Shown here piece after piece: positions 1 to 10,500 of a stretch of DNA of 64,000 nt. How positions within the stretch are numbered: position 1 is the stretch's first letter; every line of letters begins with the position of its first letter. This DNA comes from Ophiura sarsii (lineage: Eukaryota > Echinodermata > Ophiuroidea > Amphilepidida > Ophiuridae): positions 2,467,353 to 2,531,352 of the forward strand of contig CM069442.1 in assembly GCA_035610835.1 (NCBI GenBank). The letters run 5' to 3'. The notes beneath the pieces are model-generated. The model did no database searches and was not told the origin of the DNA. It saw nothing but the letters and a program-made list of their open reading frames with translations. A program made the translations under genes and the position numbers.

Positions 1-109
1 TTGGCTATTTTAAGTCCCCAAAGCTGGTGATTTCAACACACAAAAAATCCCGACCGACCTACCCTATTTGTATTTGTCCTGTTAGGCCAATCAAACCATT
101 TTTTTAGGC

Positions 110-830
110 CTTATTGTGTACTTATTAGTGTACACACACCAATCCTCTCCCCCACCACAAACCACTCCCACCCCCATCCCACATGTACAAACCCACTCAA
201 CCCCAATCACAAACCTACTCCACCTTCCCACGATGCCCCCTCCACATCTACATGTAAACCACCCCTCCCACCACAAATCCCCACCCCACCCACCCCCATG
301 CCACCACAACCCCTTTACCATCACAATCCCCACCACAAACTCCCTTCCCTTCCCCTCCCCACCACAAACCCCTCCCCTTCCATCCCCACCACAAACCCCC
401 TACCTTTCCCATCCCCACCACAAACCCCTTCCCTCCCATTCACAAAACCACTCCCCCACCACAAAACCCCTCTCCCACCACAAACACTCTACCCACCCCA
501 CTCCACGGCCTACCCTCCCCCATCCCATGCATCCACATCACCACAACCACCTCCCCATCACAATCCCCCACCCTAAACCCCCTCCCCTTTCCAACCGCAC
601 CACAGACACCTACCCCACCACAAAACACCTCCACCACCTCAAAACACCTCCCCCACCACAAACACCTACCCACCCCACCCTTAGGCCAACCCTTTCAATC
701 CACCCCATGCATCCTAGCCACCATCCCCCTTCCCCACCACAAACCCTCTCCCCAGGGCCATCCCATTTCCATTCGCCACCACAAACCCCTACCCCACCAC
801 AACCCCTACCCCTATACCTGACTTCACGTA
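110..830. repeat. CCACCACAAA-type low-complexity block
   Basis: About 700 bp made almost only of C, A and some T, built from variants of CCCCACCACAAACCCCT. The + strand has almost no G, so the - strand is G-rich (GGTTTGTGGTGGGG) and could form G-quadruplexes. Open frames through it (for example 116-847) code only Pro/His/Thr/Ser-rich nonsense and are a composition effect. Confidence 0.85.
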
Positions 831-956
831 GCTATTGCTTGCAATAGCTACCTGACATCTCCCCTGGTTTCAAAGCCGATAAAACTGTGTCACAGCAGCG
901 AGTAGTTCACATAAAAATATTTCTTGAACACCGCAAAGGTTAGACGTTTGCAAATA
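827..956 (+). repeat. Interspersed repeat copy 1, cut by the assembly gap
   Basis: Starts with a near-perfect palindrome (GTAGCTATTGC, two-base spacer, GCAATAGCTAC), then about 110 bp that recur at 4100-4197 (shared core CCCCTGGTTTCAAAGCCGAT and on through TTCTTGAACACCGCAAAGG). The palindrome also recurs at about 2950-2975. The family is not recognised. Confidence 0.7.
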
Positions 957-1056
957 NNNNNNNNNNNNNNNNNNNNNNNNNNNNNNNNNNNNNNNNNNNN
1001 NNNNNNNNNNNNNNNNNNNNNNNNNNNNNNNNNNNNNNNNNNNNNNNNNNNNNNNN
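957..1056. other. Assembly gap (100 N)
   Basis: Exactly 100 N, the usual placeholder for a gap of unknown size. The gap follows a repeat copy, so a repeat-caused scaffold break is likely. Confidence 0.99.
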
Positions 1057-1790
1057 CTGGGAGATATCAAGCCTTGTCATTCAAATCAAGCCTCTCAGTC
1101 TCACCTCAAACCCAAAATCACAAAATGTTCTTCATCTCTTCAACATGTATCAGAATTTGCTTTAAATTCAAACACTAAACAGGAAAGGAAATCAAACTTA
1201 AACCTTTCCCCAGCAGATTTTTACTCCATTGGAACAATTATTTTGGGTTTCAAATATGAAATATAGCGAATTTGTTACATTACGCATTTTGTCTTGGTGG
1301 CCATATTTGCCCACTTGCTCGGTGGGACAATTTAGCCACCTGCTAGGATTGAACTTATTACTGACTGTACACAGTTTAATAACACAGTCAATACATGATA
1401 CAGCAGTAATTTACCTCTTATATCCTGCTTCGGTTTTGATAGCACTAATCTCAAGTGCCCTTCCACCCAATCTCCCGCTTTAAACAAGTTGACATCGTCC
1501 TTCGTAAAAATAATCTCAAATACACGCAATCTACCCATTTCAAAGTATTTGGTATTTCGTGTTTTTTCCCTGTCGAATTCCTAAATTTATTCAAGGCTCA
1601 CTGCACTAACAAGGATAGGATAGGGTTGCCATTTCTTTTTTCATTCAAACAAGTGTGATTTTAAAAGGCAACAGCAGGCTTTATAAAGAGCATTTTAATA
1701 GAGTCGAAAGCCGGTCGAAAGATCTGATGGCAGCCGCAGAGACGTGCGGAACTTGCGTCCAGTAGCGTAGCCAGTGGCGTAACAGCCGGG
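1057..1790. other. Non-coding stretch, nothing recognised
   Basis: Unique-looking AT-rich sequence. Short open frames (up to 84 codons) lack conserved motifs or paired splice sites. A CGTAGCCAGTGGCGTAAC segment just before 1790 has the look of an interspersed repeat end. Confidence 0.5.
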
Positions 1791-1797
1791 GGGCAGT

Positions 1798-1830
<33 letters not shown>
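1798..1830 (+). repeat. Poly-G run of 33
   Basis: Uninterrupted run of 33 G inside a GTAGCGTAGCCAG...GGTGCTCAG context. Similar runs occur at 9023-9037 (G), 14149-14169 (C), 34250-34275 (C), about 36443-36462 (C) and 41420-41446 (C). Confidence 0.95.
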
Positions 1831-1885
1831 CGCATAGTGCCCCTCTGAAGGTGCTCAGCAGGAAATTCAAACCTACCCACCAGGA

Positions 1886-2032
1886 AAAATGGGGGGAAGG
1901 GAAAAGAGGAAAAGAAGGGGGAAAGGGAAAGAAAAGAGAGAGAGAAAGGAAAAAGGAAGGAAAAAGAAAAAGGAAAAGGAGAAAAAAGGGGAAAGAGAGA
2001 AAAGAAGAAAGGGAATGAAAGAAAAAAAGAAA
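1886..2032 (+). repeat. Polypurine tract
   Basis: About 145 bp almost entirely A and G on the + strand (GGGGGAAAGGGAAAGAAAAGAG-like). Such mirror-like purine tracts can form triplex DNA. The Lys/Glu/Arg-rich frame here is a composition artefact. Confidence 0.8.
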
Positions 2033-2061
2033 ATTTCGCAGTACAAAAAGCATAATAGTCA

Positions 2062-2147
2062 ACAAATTGTTGTTACCGTGCGAAATGTTGTGACCGTGCG
2101 AAATTTTTGACTTTGCGTAATTTTGTGACCGTGCGAAATTTTTGACC
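2062..2147 (+). repeat. Short tandem repeat, about 20-bp unit
   Basis: Three to four degenerate copies of TTGTGACCGTGCGAAATTTT, with one copy altered to GACTTTGCGTAATT. Confidence 0.65.
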
Positions 2148-2278
2148 CTACCGCCTACTTATTTCCTTTTATCTTCCTGTAAATATGTATATAACACGAT
2201 GGCTGCGTTCTTGTTTGAATAACACGCGCGCATCCACACACAGTTCGACTATCTTCAGTTACTGAAGTTTGAACTTTA

Positions 2279-2301
2279 CAAGAAGAAGAAGAAGAAGAAG
2301 G
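2279..2301 (+). repeat. (AAG)n microsatellite
   Basis: Seven AAG units in a row. Confidence 0.85.
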
Positions 2302-4060
2302 CTGCGTGCCGGTAGTCAGATTCAAAAAATTCAACAACAAAAATTGGATGAAAATCATTGCATTTCATGAATTTCAGATCATTTTTACTCAATATGGGTA
2401 CACTTCGTTTAAGGCTCATTGCACTTTATCACCGCGCTGCGAATATCCCTGGCATACAGGCTACCTTTAACTGATTGACAGCCGGAAAAAATCGGAAAAC
2501 ATTCCTTACAAAATACAAGAATGCTGATTGAGTGATGAACAAAATGCAAGAATAAAATTTACGTATGTTTGATTATGGTAAGAATTGATCTCTCTATTGC
2601 CAAAATGATTTAATTGTGCAGTGCATGGTGTGAGAAGTCGGTGTCCCTACTTTATTACTAGCTTTTTTATTTTACAAATTTAAAAAGGCCAACTAATAAT
2701 AATATAGTAATATAGGCCTAACTTATTTTAGTGTACTGATATACTGTACTGTGTCTGTGTGTGTTACAATGCATCCTCCAACATATCTCTTCATGTTTAA
2801 TTTAGGCCTACCACATCTTCATCTTCAACGGCAACAGAGTCTTTAAAAATTAAACTCCATGACGCCGTGGTGGGGTGCAGACGTTGGTTAATTCAAAACT
2901 TTCAAGAGTCGGACGCAATGTAACATTATTGTAACAAGGCTATACAGCTAGCCTATTGCTTGCAATAGCTACGTGACATAGCCCTAGCTACAAAAACAAG
3001 CATTGACTTCCTACGTCGTATTTGTTTCATAACAAAAAATAAATTTACTGGTAGTTAAATTTAAGTTATCCTTACTTATAGAACTATACTTACGGATTAT
3101 TTTGATACCATCGATGTAATTCTACGCTCACGATTTCTGGAGATTTTAGAGGTTTTTTAACGACTAAATAATTACCGTTCTTCAATGCCGTCGAGTTTGC
3201 TTGGTCCCTGCATCAATGGGCTCCACACAACTCATCCAAAAGGGATTCTGGGTACCGGGAATCAGCCTAAGAAATAGGGGTCAATTCAGGGTCGATTAGA
3301 CTAACTCTCCGTCGCCCTCTACGTCGCTATCTTGCAGGCTATATTTGTACAGCTTTTGTACGGTAATATTGAAGACTTGGGGATGTACCTAGGGTCGATA
3401 CGGAGAGTTCATATCAAATAGCGTTCTTCCGTTTGCACAGCGCATTAATTCCCTTTCTAGTATTTACGTAATGAAAACTGCATACCCAGGACCCTAATTG
3501 TACATAATTTGTCGTATTGGATGGTTTTAAATGTCAAATATGTTAGAACATTGTATAGTTTGGTAATAGACCATTTAAAATTGAGATCAGAAATCTTCGG
3601 AAAATAGGTCACGTGCGTTCTTCGGAATCTCACTAAAAGCAGCCTGGTGCCAACAATTTGGAACCAGGCTGTTGTTATTACAGTTGATCGCATTCGTAAA
3701 TCGTAGTATTGGTTGTCCGCCTAGTGATTTACTATGTTTGCACACACGCGTACACCCATGAGGAGTAAAACGTGGAACGAGACTAATTGAAAATATTCGG
3801 AACCAATCGTAAACTACCGCGAATTGACTTTCATTTTTGCTGACGACTTCTTCATTTCGCTGTGATTAGGGCCGATTTTATATCATTAATATTTCATTTT
3901 GAGTAGCATTTATGGAGCTGAAAATGTATCTAGGATGCAATAACAGTACATAGCACATGTATAACCCAGGTAAGCGTATTCAAATGTTTTAGAAATAGGC
4001 AAACTAGAAACGAAAATCGCCAGCGTACGAACATATGCTTTCATTTCATAGCTCTCATAC
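2302..4060. other. Intergenic stretch with repeat scraps
   Basis: No exon could be supported. It holds a partial repeat copy near 2945-2990 (TATTGCTTGCAATAGCTACGTGACATAG, related to 827-850) and the short MITE remnant at 3197-3272. The rest looks unique and non-coding. Confidence 0.5.
3197..3272 (+). mobile_element. Minimal MITE remnant: two ends fused
   Basis: Carries the left terminal sequence of the MITE at 22693 (about 35 bp identical, including CATCAATGGGCTCCACACAA), followed at once by a right terminal sequence (GGGATTCTGGGTACCGGGAATCAGCC). All internal sequence is missing, so this looks like an internal-deletion derivative of the same family. Confidence 0.65.
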
Positions 4061-4062
4061 TG

Positions 4063-4200
4063 AGTCGTATCACGACGTATGAGAGCTATGAAACAGAGCT
4101 AACATAGCCCCTGGTTTCAAAGCCGATACAACTGTGTCACAGCAGCGAGTAATTTTTCATGGAAATATTTCTTGAACACCGCAAAGGTTAGACGTAAGAT
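4063..4200 (+). repeat. Interspersed repeat copy 2 with 14-bp palindrome
   Basis: Opens with perfect inverted arms CATAGCTCTCATAC / GTATGAGAGCTATG separated by 16 bases (about 4048-4092), then about 100 bp matching 857-947. The two copies differ in the palindromic end but share the internal part. Confidence 0.65.
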
Positions 4201-4980
4201 TATCAGTAATACGTTTTCCTACAGTGCATTCCTACCTACCTTATTTTTAAAACCGAACAACGGAAGCAGAAAAACAGCGCATTATCTGAGGTGTGAAAAT
4301 GAAAATTTGTGAATACATGTCGTCTAAACGGATTAAAATAGCAGCTTCCTTTGTATGTACCTCTTTACGTTTACCGCGACCACCTGTGTGTCTTTAACAA
4401 CTGTCAAAGTTCTCGAATTCCACGTCGTGTGATTAACGTAGTGTACGTCCCCGGAATCTTAAAATAACCGCTATCGTGTGTAGTAATATACTGATGACAT
4501 GATATGTAGCGATGCATGCTTGAGGGCAGCTTATAAGTCAGCCTATTTTTTCCCCTCGTGGCAATGCCGTTTCCAACGAGATCTCGCGTGGTTTCATTGC
4601 GGCATTTTAGTCTCTTTGACAGTGGTTTCAGACGGACGCTGCGCATGTACCAATGATTTGGAAACAGCAGCGTTTCAGCATTTTACGCAACAAATCTGCA
4701 TTGAGTCTAATCAACGCACGTTGTTTACCACTATTTTCGTGAGTTCGACTGAGTGGCGAATCTCTTATTCAAATACAAATTGATGACGATGTAATCCACC
4801 GATTTTCATGTTTGAAATATATCTGTAACTCTGAAGTATTTGCTTAGCCCATGTGACATTTTCTAAGACGTCAAATGTAGCCTGGACGGTAGGTGCATAC
4901 CACTGAAAATTGGGTTTATATGCCACCACACAACACTGGGGTTCCGTAACGTTCGATCCCGGGGTAGAATTTGCTTGTAG
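4201..4980. other. Intergenic stretch, nothing recognised
   Basis: No exon, repeat or RNA gene that I can support. Open frames of 77-94 codons lack recognisable motifs. Confidence 0.45.
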
Positions 4981-4984
4981 GCAG

Positions 4985-5115
4985 ACGGTTCCAATCACAT
5001 ATTGTACGCGGGAGAACTGAGTTTTTGTATCTGTCTGTTCTTGAGTCTATGATTTTGTAAGAGTCTTTTGAAAGATGCCGGTTTGAGTGTTTTGTGTCTG
5101 TGGAGCTTGTCAAAA
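4985..5115 (-). pseudogene. Non-LTR reverse transcriptase C-terminal scrap
   Basis: The - strand reads ...DSYKIIDSRTDRYKNSVLPR..WNRLPT, the conserved tail found after the RT domain in CR1/jockey-type non-LTR elements (R-x-D-x-Y-K-N-S-F-x-P-R...W-N-x-L). Only about 40 residues survive. It abuts the 3' tail of another LINE at 5140, which probably inserted next to or into it. Confidence 0.7.
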
Positions 5116-5139
5116 ATAATTGAGGATTCACCAATTTGT

Positions 5140-5600
5140 GAATTGAGTAAAATAATAATAATAATAATAAACCATGCTTATTAAGCGCACTCCGTCGCAA
5201 GACCCCAGTGCGCTGAACAAAAACAAAAACAAAAGAAGAAAAGTACAAAATATGAACAAAGATACAAAACATTATAAAGTCATTTGCTGAAAGAGGTGAG
5301 TCTTGAGCGAGCTCTTGAATTGCTGCAGTGATGTGGCATTTCTAACATGAGATGGGAGCCGGTTCCAAAGTTCAGGAGATGCATGAGAGAATGATCTTTG
5401 GCCATAGGTGACAGTGTTAGTTTTCCTCCGTTGTAAGATGACAGATGCATTTGACCTAAGAGTGCGTGTGGGTTCCTTGATGGAAATAAGGTCGCATAAG
5501 TACTTTGGAGCCTGGTTATTTAGTGCTTTAAAACATGCATAATCTGACATTCTTCCGCCTTTCCACGAGACATTCCCACTCAAGTTCATTGATCATGTTT
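5140..5600 (-). pseudogene. CR1/L2-type LINE 3' end with RT tail
   Basis: A 105-codon - strand frame (5272-5589) ends with RSFSHASPELWNRLPSHVRN and FKSSLKTHLF, the typical tail of CR1/L2-group ORF2. Downstream, the 3' UTR finishes with GACGGAGTGCGCTTAATAAG and a (TTA)n tail (5148-5170 on the + strand), the usual microsatellite-like end of this group. The 5' part is truncated. Confidence 0.8.
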
Positions 5601-5749
5601 GTAACGCTGGATCTGCGTCTCTTTCTCTGTGTAGATTCTTGGTAGACCAATAGCAGGATTGGTATCACTCCAAGTGTGCAAGCATCACATCTAGTGCAGG
5701 TTGAAACATCTAAAATATCATAAGTGCCCACCACCAAAACAAGTGATCA

Positions 5750-5806
5750 CGAAAACAACAACGACGACGAAAACAAACGACAACGACGACGAAAACAATG
5801 GTGCCA
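5750..5806 (+). repeat. ACGACGAAAACA simple repeat
   Basis: Imperfect repeat of ACGACG and AAAACAA units next to the LINE remnants. Confidence 0.7.
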
Positions 5807-5824
5807 GTAAAAAGCATGGCTTGG

Positions 5825-7100
5825 TGCAGATCTAGTTGGTTGATGCTCCAGCTGGTGTAGAAGCTGAGACCTTGTACAGCTCTGCCATCCTGACGGTGGC
5901 TGGATTCTGGATGAGGTTGTTGAATGTCAAAACAGAAGGTACATCAATTGTGGAGTGTTGGAGAGTGTTCCATGCTGAGATACTTCTTGGAAAGAAGCTG
6001 TTTTTGTAACTGTCAGTCCTTGGTGTGATGATCTTGTACTGCCCGGAGTGCTGCCATCTGGTCTTAACTGTAGGAGTTGTAGTCTGTATGTAGTGATCTG
6101 GTACAGTTGCCGCAACTTCATCATGGTGGATCTTGTACATTGTGGACAATCTAGCAGCTTCTCTTCTCTGTTGTAGTGATGGTAGCTTTAAGATCTTCCA
6201 AGAGGGCAGTGACACTTGTAGTTCTGTGGTCTCTCTTGATGAATCTAGCGGCCTTCCTTTGAACAGCTTCAAGTTGTGTTATTTCTTTTTGGTGGTGTGG
6301 GTCCACTCCCAGCACGTGCTTGCGTATTCCAAAGTTGGACGGACGAGAGCTATGTAGGCCTGCTTCTTCACCTCTATGGGACATTTGTACAGATTTCCGG
6401 GAGAAAGTTGAGGGTTCTATGGGTTTCCCGGCAACGGCTTTAATATGGTGCTTCCACTCGAGACCTGAAGACAGCTCAACGCCCAAATACGGGTGGTGCT
6501 CCATCTGGTCGAGGTTAGTTCCCAACATACTGTAGGTTTGGTTGATGACCTGTCTCTTCCTTGTATTAACACGAAGGAGGTACACTTTTTAGAATTAAAG
6601 CTCATCTGCATCTATAGTTATTGACGACAAAGCGAGCTGCGCGTCTTTGGACTTTGTCAAACATCCGATAATACTTTATACTGGTAAGGATCAGTGACAG
6701 CTGCATATTCAAGAAGAGGTCTTTACAAGACCTTTGTAAGCTTTGATCTTAGTGTATCTACTGCATTGGTGGATATTTCTTTGAAGAAGCCTGTTTGCTT
6801 TGCTTACGGTGCGACGATAATTTGATTCCCATATTAGGTTTTTGAATATCGTGACTCCGAGGTAGATGCTCTTTCACCTTAACAAGGGTTTTCACCAAGC
6901 ATGGTTTAATTGCGAGGGATCGTGGACTGTTTTAAGCCCAAATGCTTTTGTGAAATCAAGTATCACTACATCAATCTGTTGGGAATTCTCTATTCCTTCC
7001 ATGGAAGTTAAGGAGACGGGCCATATTCGGCAACGTTCTGTTACTGAATGATAAATAAGATCCATTTTTTTGCCCTCAAGCACTACTGAGGGCACTGAAT
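5825..7100 (-). pseudogene. Decayed jockey/CR1-like non-LTR reverse transcriptase
   Basis: Three - strand pieces in the right order: QQIDVVILDFTKAFGL (about 6960-7000; RT motif with FTKAF), then LGVELSSGLEWKHHI and ITQLEAVQRKAARFI (about 6270-6510; thumb region), then TPRTDSYKNSFFPRSISAWN (about 5960-6030; C-terminal tail). The pieces lie in different frames and the YADD catalytic segment is not seen, so it is an inactive relic with frameshifts and internal loss. It differs from the LINE at 38528-41189. Confidence 0.8.
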
Positions 7101-7410
7101 TAATAAAATAACAATTCCCCCTTTTTTATCCAACTTCTTAGCTCTTCTTGTGGCCTTTTTCTCTCCCCATACCCTTTTTCTCCTTTCCCCTCAGGCTCTT
7201 TCTTTACACATTTTCCCACCTAAGTTCCCAAACCAGCCGAAGGATTACTGGAGATTAAATGTATGTTCATTCGAGAAGGAAGAACACTGGTATATCCATA
7301 CAAGACAAGACGAAACTTAATATTTAATGATTATGATATTTCTTGTCTGATTTTATTTTCACATCAAAGATCCCAGGGTGTGTGAGATACTGTGTGTAGC
7401 AGCATTATGA

Positions 7411-7446
7411 TTTACAGAGTTGTCAACTTATAAAAATAAAAGAAGA
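7411..7446 (+). promoter_or_regulatory. 5' leader of the coiled-coil gene
   Basis: An in-frame TGA at about 7411-7413 lies 11 codons before the chosen ATG at 7447. TTTACAG just before 7420 could be a splice acceptor of a 5' UTR exon. The start has A at -3, a fair initiation context. Confidence 0.4.
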
Positions 7447-7506
7447 ATGTCTGTCAGCAACAAACCGGAGAGGGCCAGTGTGGCACAGGCAGAGAGAGAG
7501 ATTAAG
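7447..7506 (+). CDS. Coiled-coil gene, exon 1
   Basis: Start exon, 20 codons (MSVSNKPERASV...), ending AAG before donor GTAGGC. First ATG after the in-frame stop. Confidence 0.65.
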
Positions 7507-10500
7507 GTAGGCATGCACAGACTAGACTGGGTCCCCGCGTCCCTCTATGGCTGCCATCTTTAAAAATGGCGGACAAAAAATGAGGGACTGGGAAAGCACG
7601 GCGAAAAAGTGTGCGGATTTCTCGTGGAATTCCACAGACACAGACTAAGGCATGCGCTTTATCCACTATAAGCCAAATGCCAAAACTGTCAGTGTCAGGA
7701 CAGAGAAATGTTTTAAAAATGTATCTGATGTGGTCTTCCAAAAAAAAAAGCATCCTTACTGAAAAATTGCTTAGCTGTGAACAATGATATCCTTATAGTC
7801 GCTGTTCTGTTAAAACCCTGTAGGTTTGTCTGGCCCTTCAGTATGTATAAACTGTCATAGCAGTTGGTCATACACTCTAAATTAAGCTGTACTGTAAATA
7901 CATTTATAACTTGGTCTTTATAATATAAACATTAATTTTAAACATTTTACAGGCCCTGAAATCAGAAAATGCACAACTGAAAAAGGAACTTGATAGAATT
8001 AGGTAAGTGTTATAGTTGGTTGTTTCTTCACTGCTTTATTTCATTCTCGTCTCAGAGTGCATCAGGTATTTAATCACAGCTGTTAAACGTACAAACATTT
8101 GCATGCCAATGAAGTGTAAACATTTAGGTAACTTGCTAAGAAATAAACATGTGAAGAAGAAGCAACAAAATAAGTTACCCTAAACGGCCCAAAAATATGG
8201 ACACTTTTGAACTTTCTTTGGGAGCATCTCACTAGAAATTTAATGGGATAAAGTGTATTTGGCAGAAGACTAATTAGAGAATAAAGGTATTGTTTTTTAG
8301 ACCGTACCCGTGTTATATTGTCTGGCATAAATTCGGACGATAGTATTATTTTACGGCGGAGTTGTTCTACACACAATAATAATAACTACCGATTCCATTT
8401 ATGTCAGATAATGTAACACGGGTACGGTCTAAAAACAATACCTTTATTCTCATTCTTAAACAATCATACTTAAGACATTTATCAAAGATGATTGTCCACA
8501 TTTGACAACTTTTACCCCTGCTAGGATCGAATAACCCACAAACATTCCATCCAATCAAATGCGATGAGTACACCATGCGTAAGCGTCGCATCACTGCCAT
8601 AAACGCAGGAAAGGCGCCAAAGACGCACTGCAGAAGTGCGCGTTACGGAGCAAACCACGCATTGTAAAGGTCGGACGCACTGTTAAAACGTAAGCCCCAC
8701 CTCCCCGTGTTCAATTGTCTCATCTAAATAGATGAGAACCAATGAGATTGCTTAAACTTTCTTAACTGTTTAAGAATGGGGCTTACTAAGGGTATATTTG
8801 TTAGAGAGAAAAAAACATGGAATTTATCTTTAATTAATTTTGTTCTCCATGGGACACACCCTGTATATAAATATGACAATATAACTGTTATTCCATAGCT
8901 CTCTGTACAAGCAGCTCACAGAGGAAGGCCCGGCTGAGAATTATGATGAGAGGAGACTCAGTCTACTCAAGTCTCAAGTTATACAGTTGGAAAGACAGGT
9001 AGGCAATGTATTCATCTACAGAGGGGGGGGGGGGGGGTTGCAAGATGGTCGAGCTGAAAAATATAAATAGAGGTGTTTCTGACTTTTAAAGGTAGGTGTT
9101 CCGATTGCTGGCCTAATTTTCAACTTCATGTTTTCTATTCTACATGAAGGGTCATCATTAAAATAGTCATATTCCAAAGTTTTGAGTTGCATAACTCCCA
9201 ATGGTTCCTATTTAGAAGCACCAGGTGACATGACATTTGCCCATTGAGTAGTACACAAACTGGCCGGTGGTTAACCACCTTTGGCAGTAATTCACTGCAT
9301 TTTGGCCTTTTGTCTTAATGGAACATGTCTTGCGCCAAACATTTTACAGAAATGATGAGAAAAATATGGAGTTTCTTCTGATATCAAAATATGTTGATGT
9401 GAAAAAAAGCTGAAGTGATCAGAACATCCAGCTTTGACTAATAAAAGAAGACGCGTTATAGACCCCTAACTTTGTTGTTTGACACATCAAGTTACACCTC
9501 AATATTGACCAAGAGGTCAGGATCAAAATTGCATGAACCCGTTAAATTTCACAATGCAGGGAAATTGAAACCTTAAGAAATACTGAAGAAACCCCTTAAA
9601 ATTCTTTGGGACCCCTTCAATTTGGTTTTTGCAGTCCTTAACCCTTTGAACCTGAAAAGCCGGTTTTCCGGGCGCACAGAGAAAGTACTATAACCGGCCT
9701 TAGAACAGGTGACACATTGATCATATGTCTTTGAGTGGTCATATGACTTTCAAGTCACATGATGTTCACCCGACAGTCAAATACCTGTTTACGCCAGATT
9801 TACGCTCTGTGTTGATGACATTTTACTGAAGAAAACTGTCAAAAATGGCTTTTATAACTGACTGAATATGTTACAACAAAGAGGGCAGTATACTACTATA
9901 GAAAGCGGTCAGTCAGAGGGCGACAGATAGGACAATCAATGCACTAGAATTAGGCATCATTTAAGCAAATAACTCAGAGCGGGGGTACCGACACCTACAA
10001 ATAATTCAGGGTTAAAGGGTCCAGACAAATTCAATAGGACCTCTGCCCCTGTGCCATGCTTACTGTTTCCAACACATAATCCCAAATGACTGATCTACAT
10101 AGTGTACAAATAACTAACAAATCCCCCTTAGGCCCCTTGCAATTAAATGTGAGTTTACTGTTGCCCGCGCGCGTCCAAAAGTCACCCGCGTGATATATGT
10201 AATATTTTAAAAATATTTAATTATTTCATTGTTTACAGCTTTTTCATAAGCTTTTTAACACTTTTCTGACGATAAAATTATCCGATGAGCCGCATTGCAA
10301 TACTTCCGGGTTAGGAAAAAATGTCTGGGAAGTAAAAAACTCTGCACGAAACTTGCAACTGTAGCTTTGTCTTGAAATGTGTGCATTTGAAGCATATTCG
10401 TAGGCACGGCAATTTGATTACTGCGCAAAATCAAAAACCGCCGAACTTTTTCGGAGTTTCCTAGTGCATTCTGGGTAATATTTCAGGTTTGTTTACGATC

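Noticed and set aside
116..847. 243-codon Pro/His/Thr/Ser-rich frame
   Set aside because: Composition artefact of the CCACCACAAA block.
1661..2110. Phe/Ser/Leu- or Lys/Glu-rich frames of 61-134 codons
   Set aside because: They span the poly-G run and the polypurine tract.
4499..4783. 94-codon frame
   Set aside because: No motif, no splice sites in phase, and an overlapping opposite frame of similar length.
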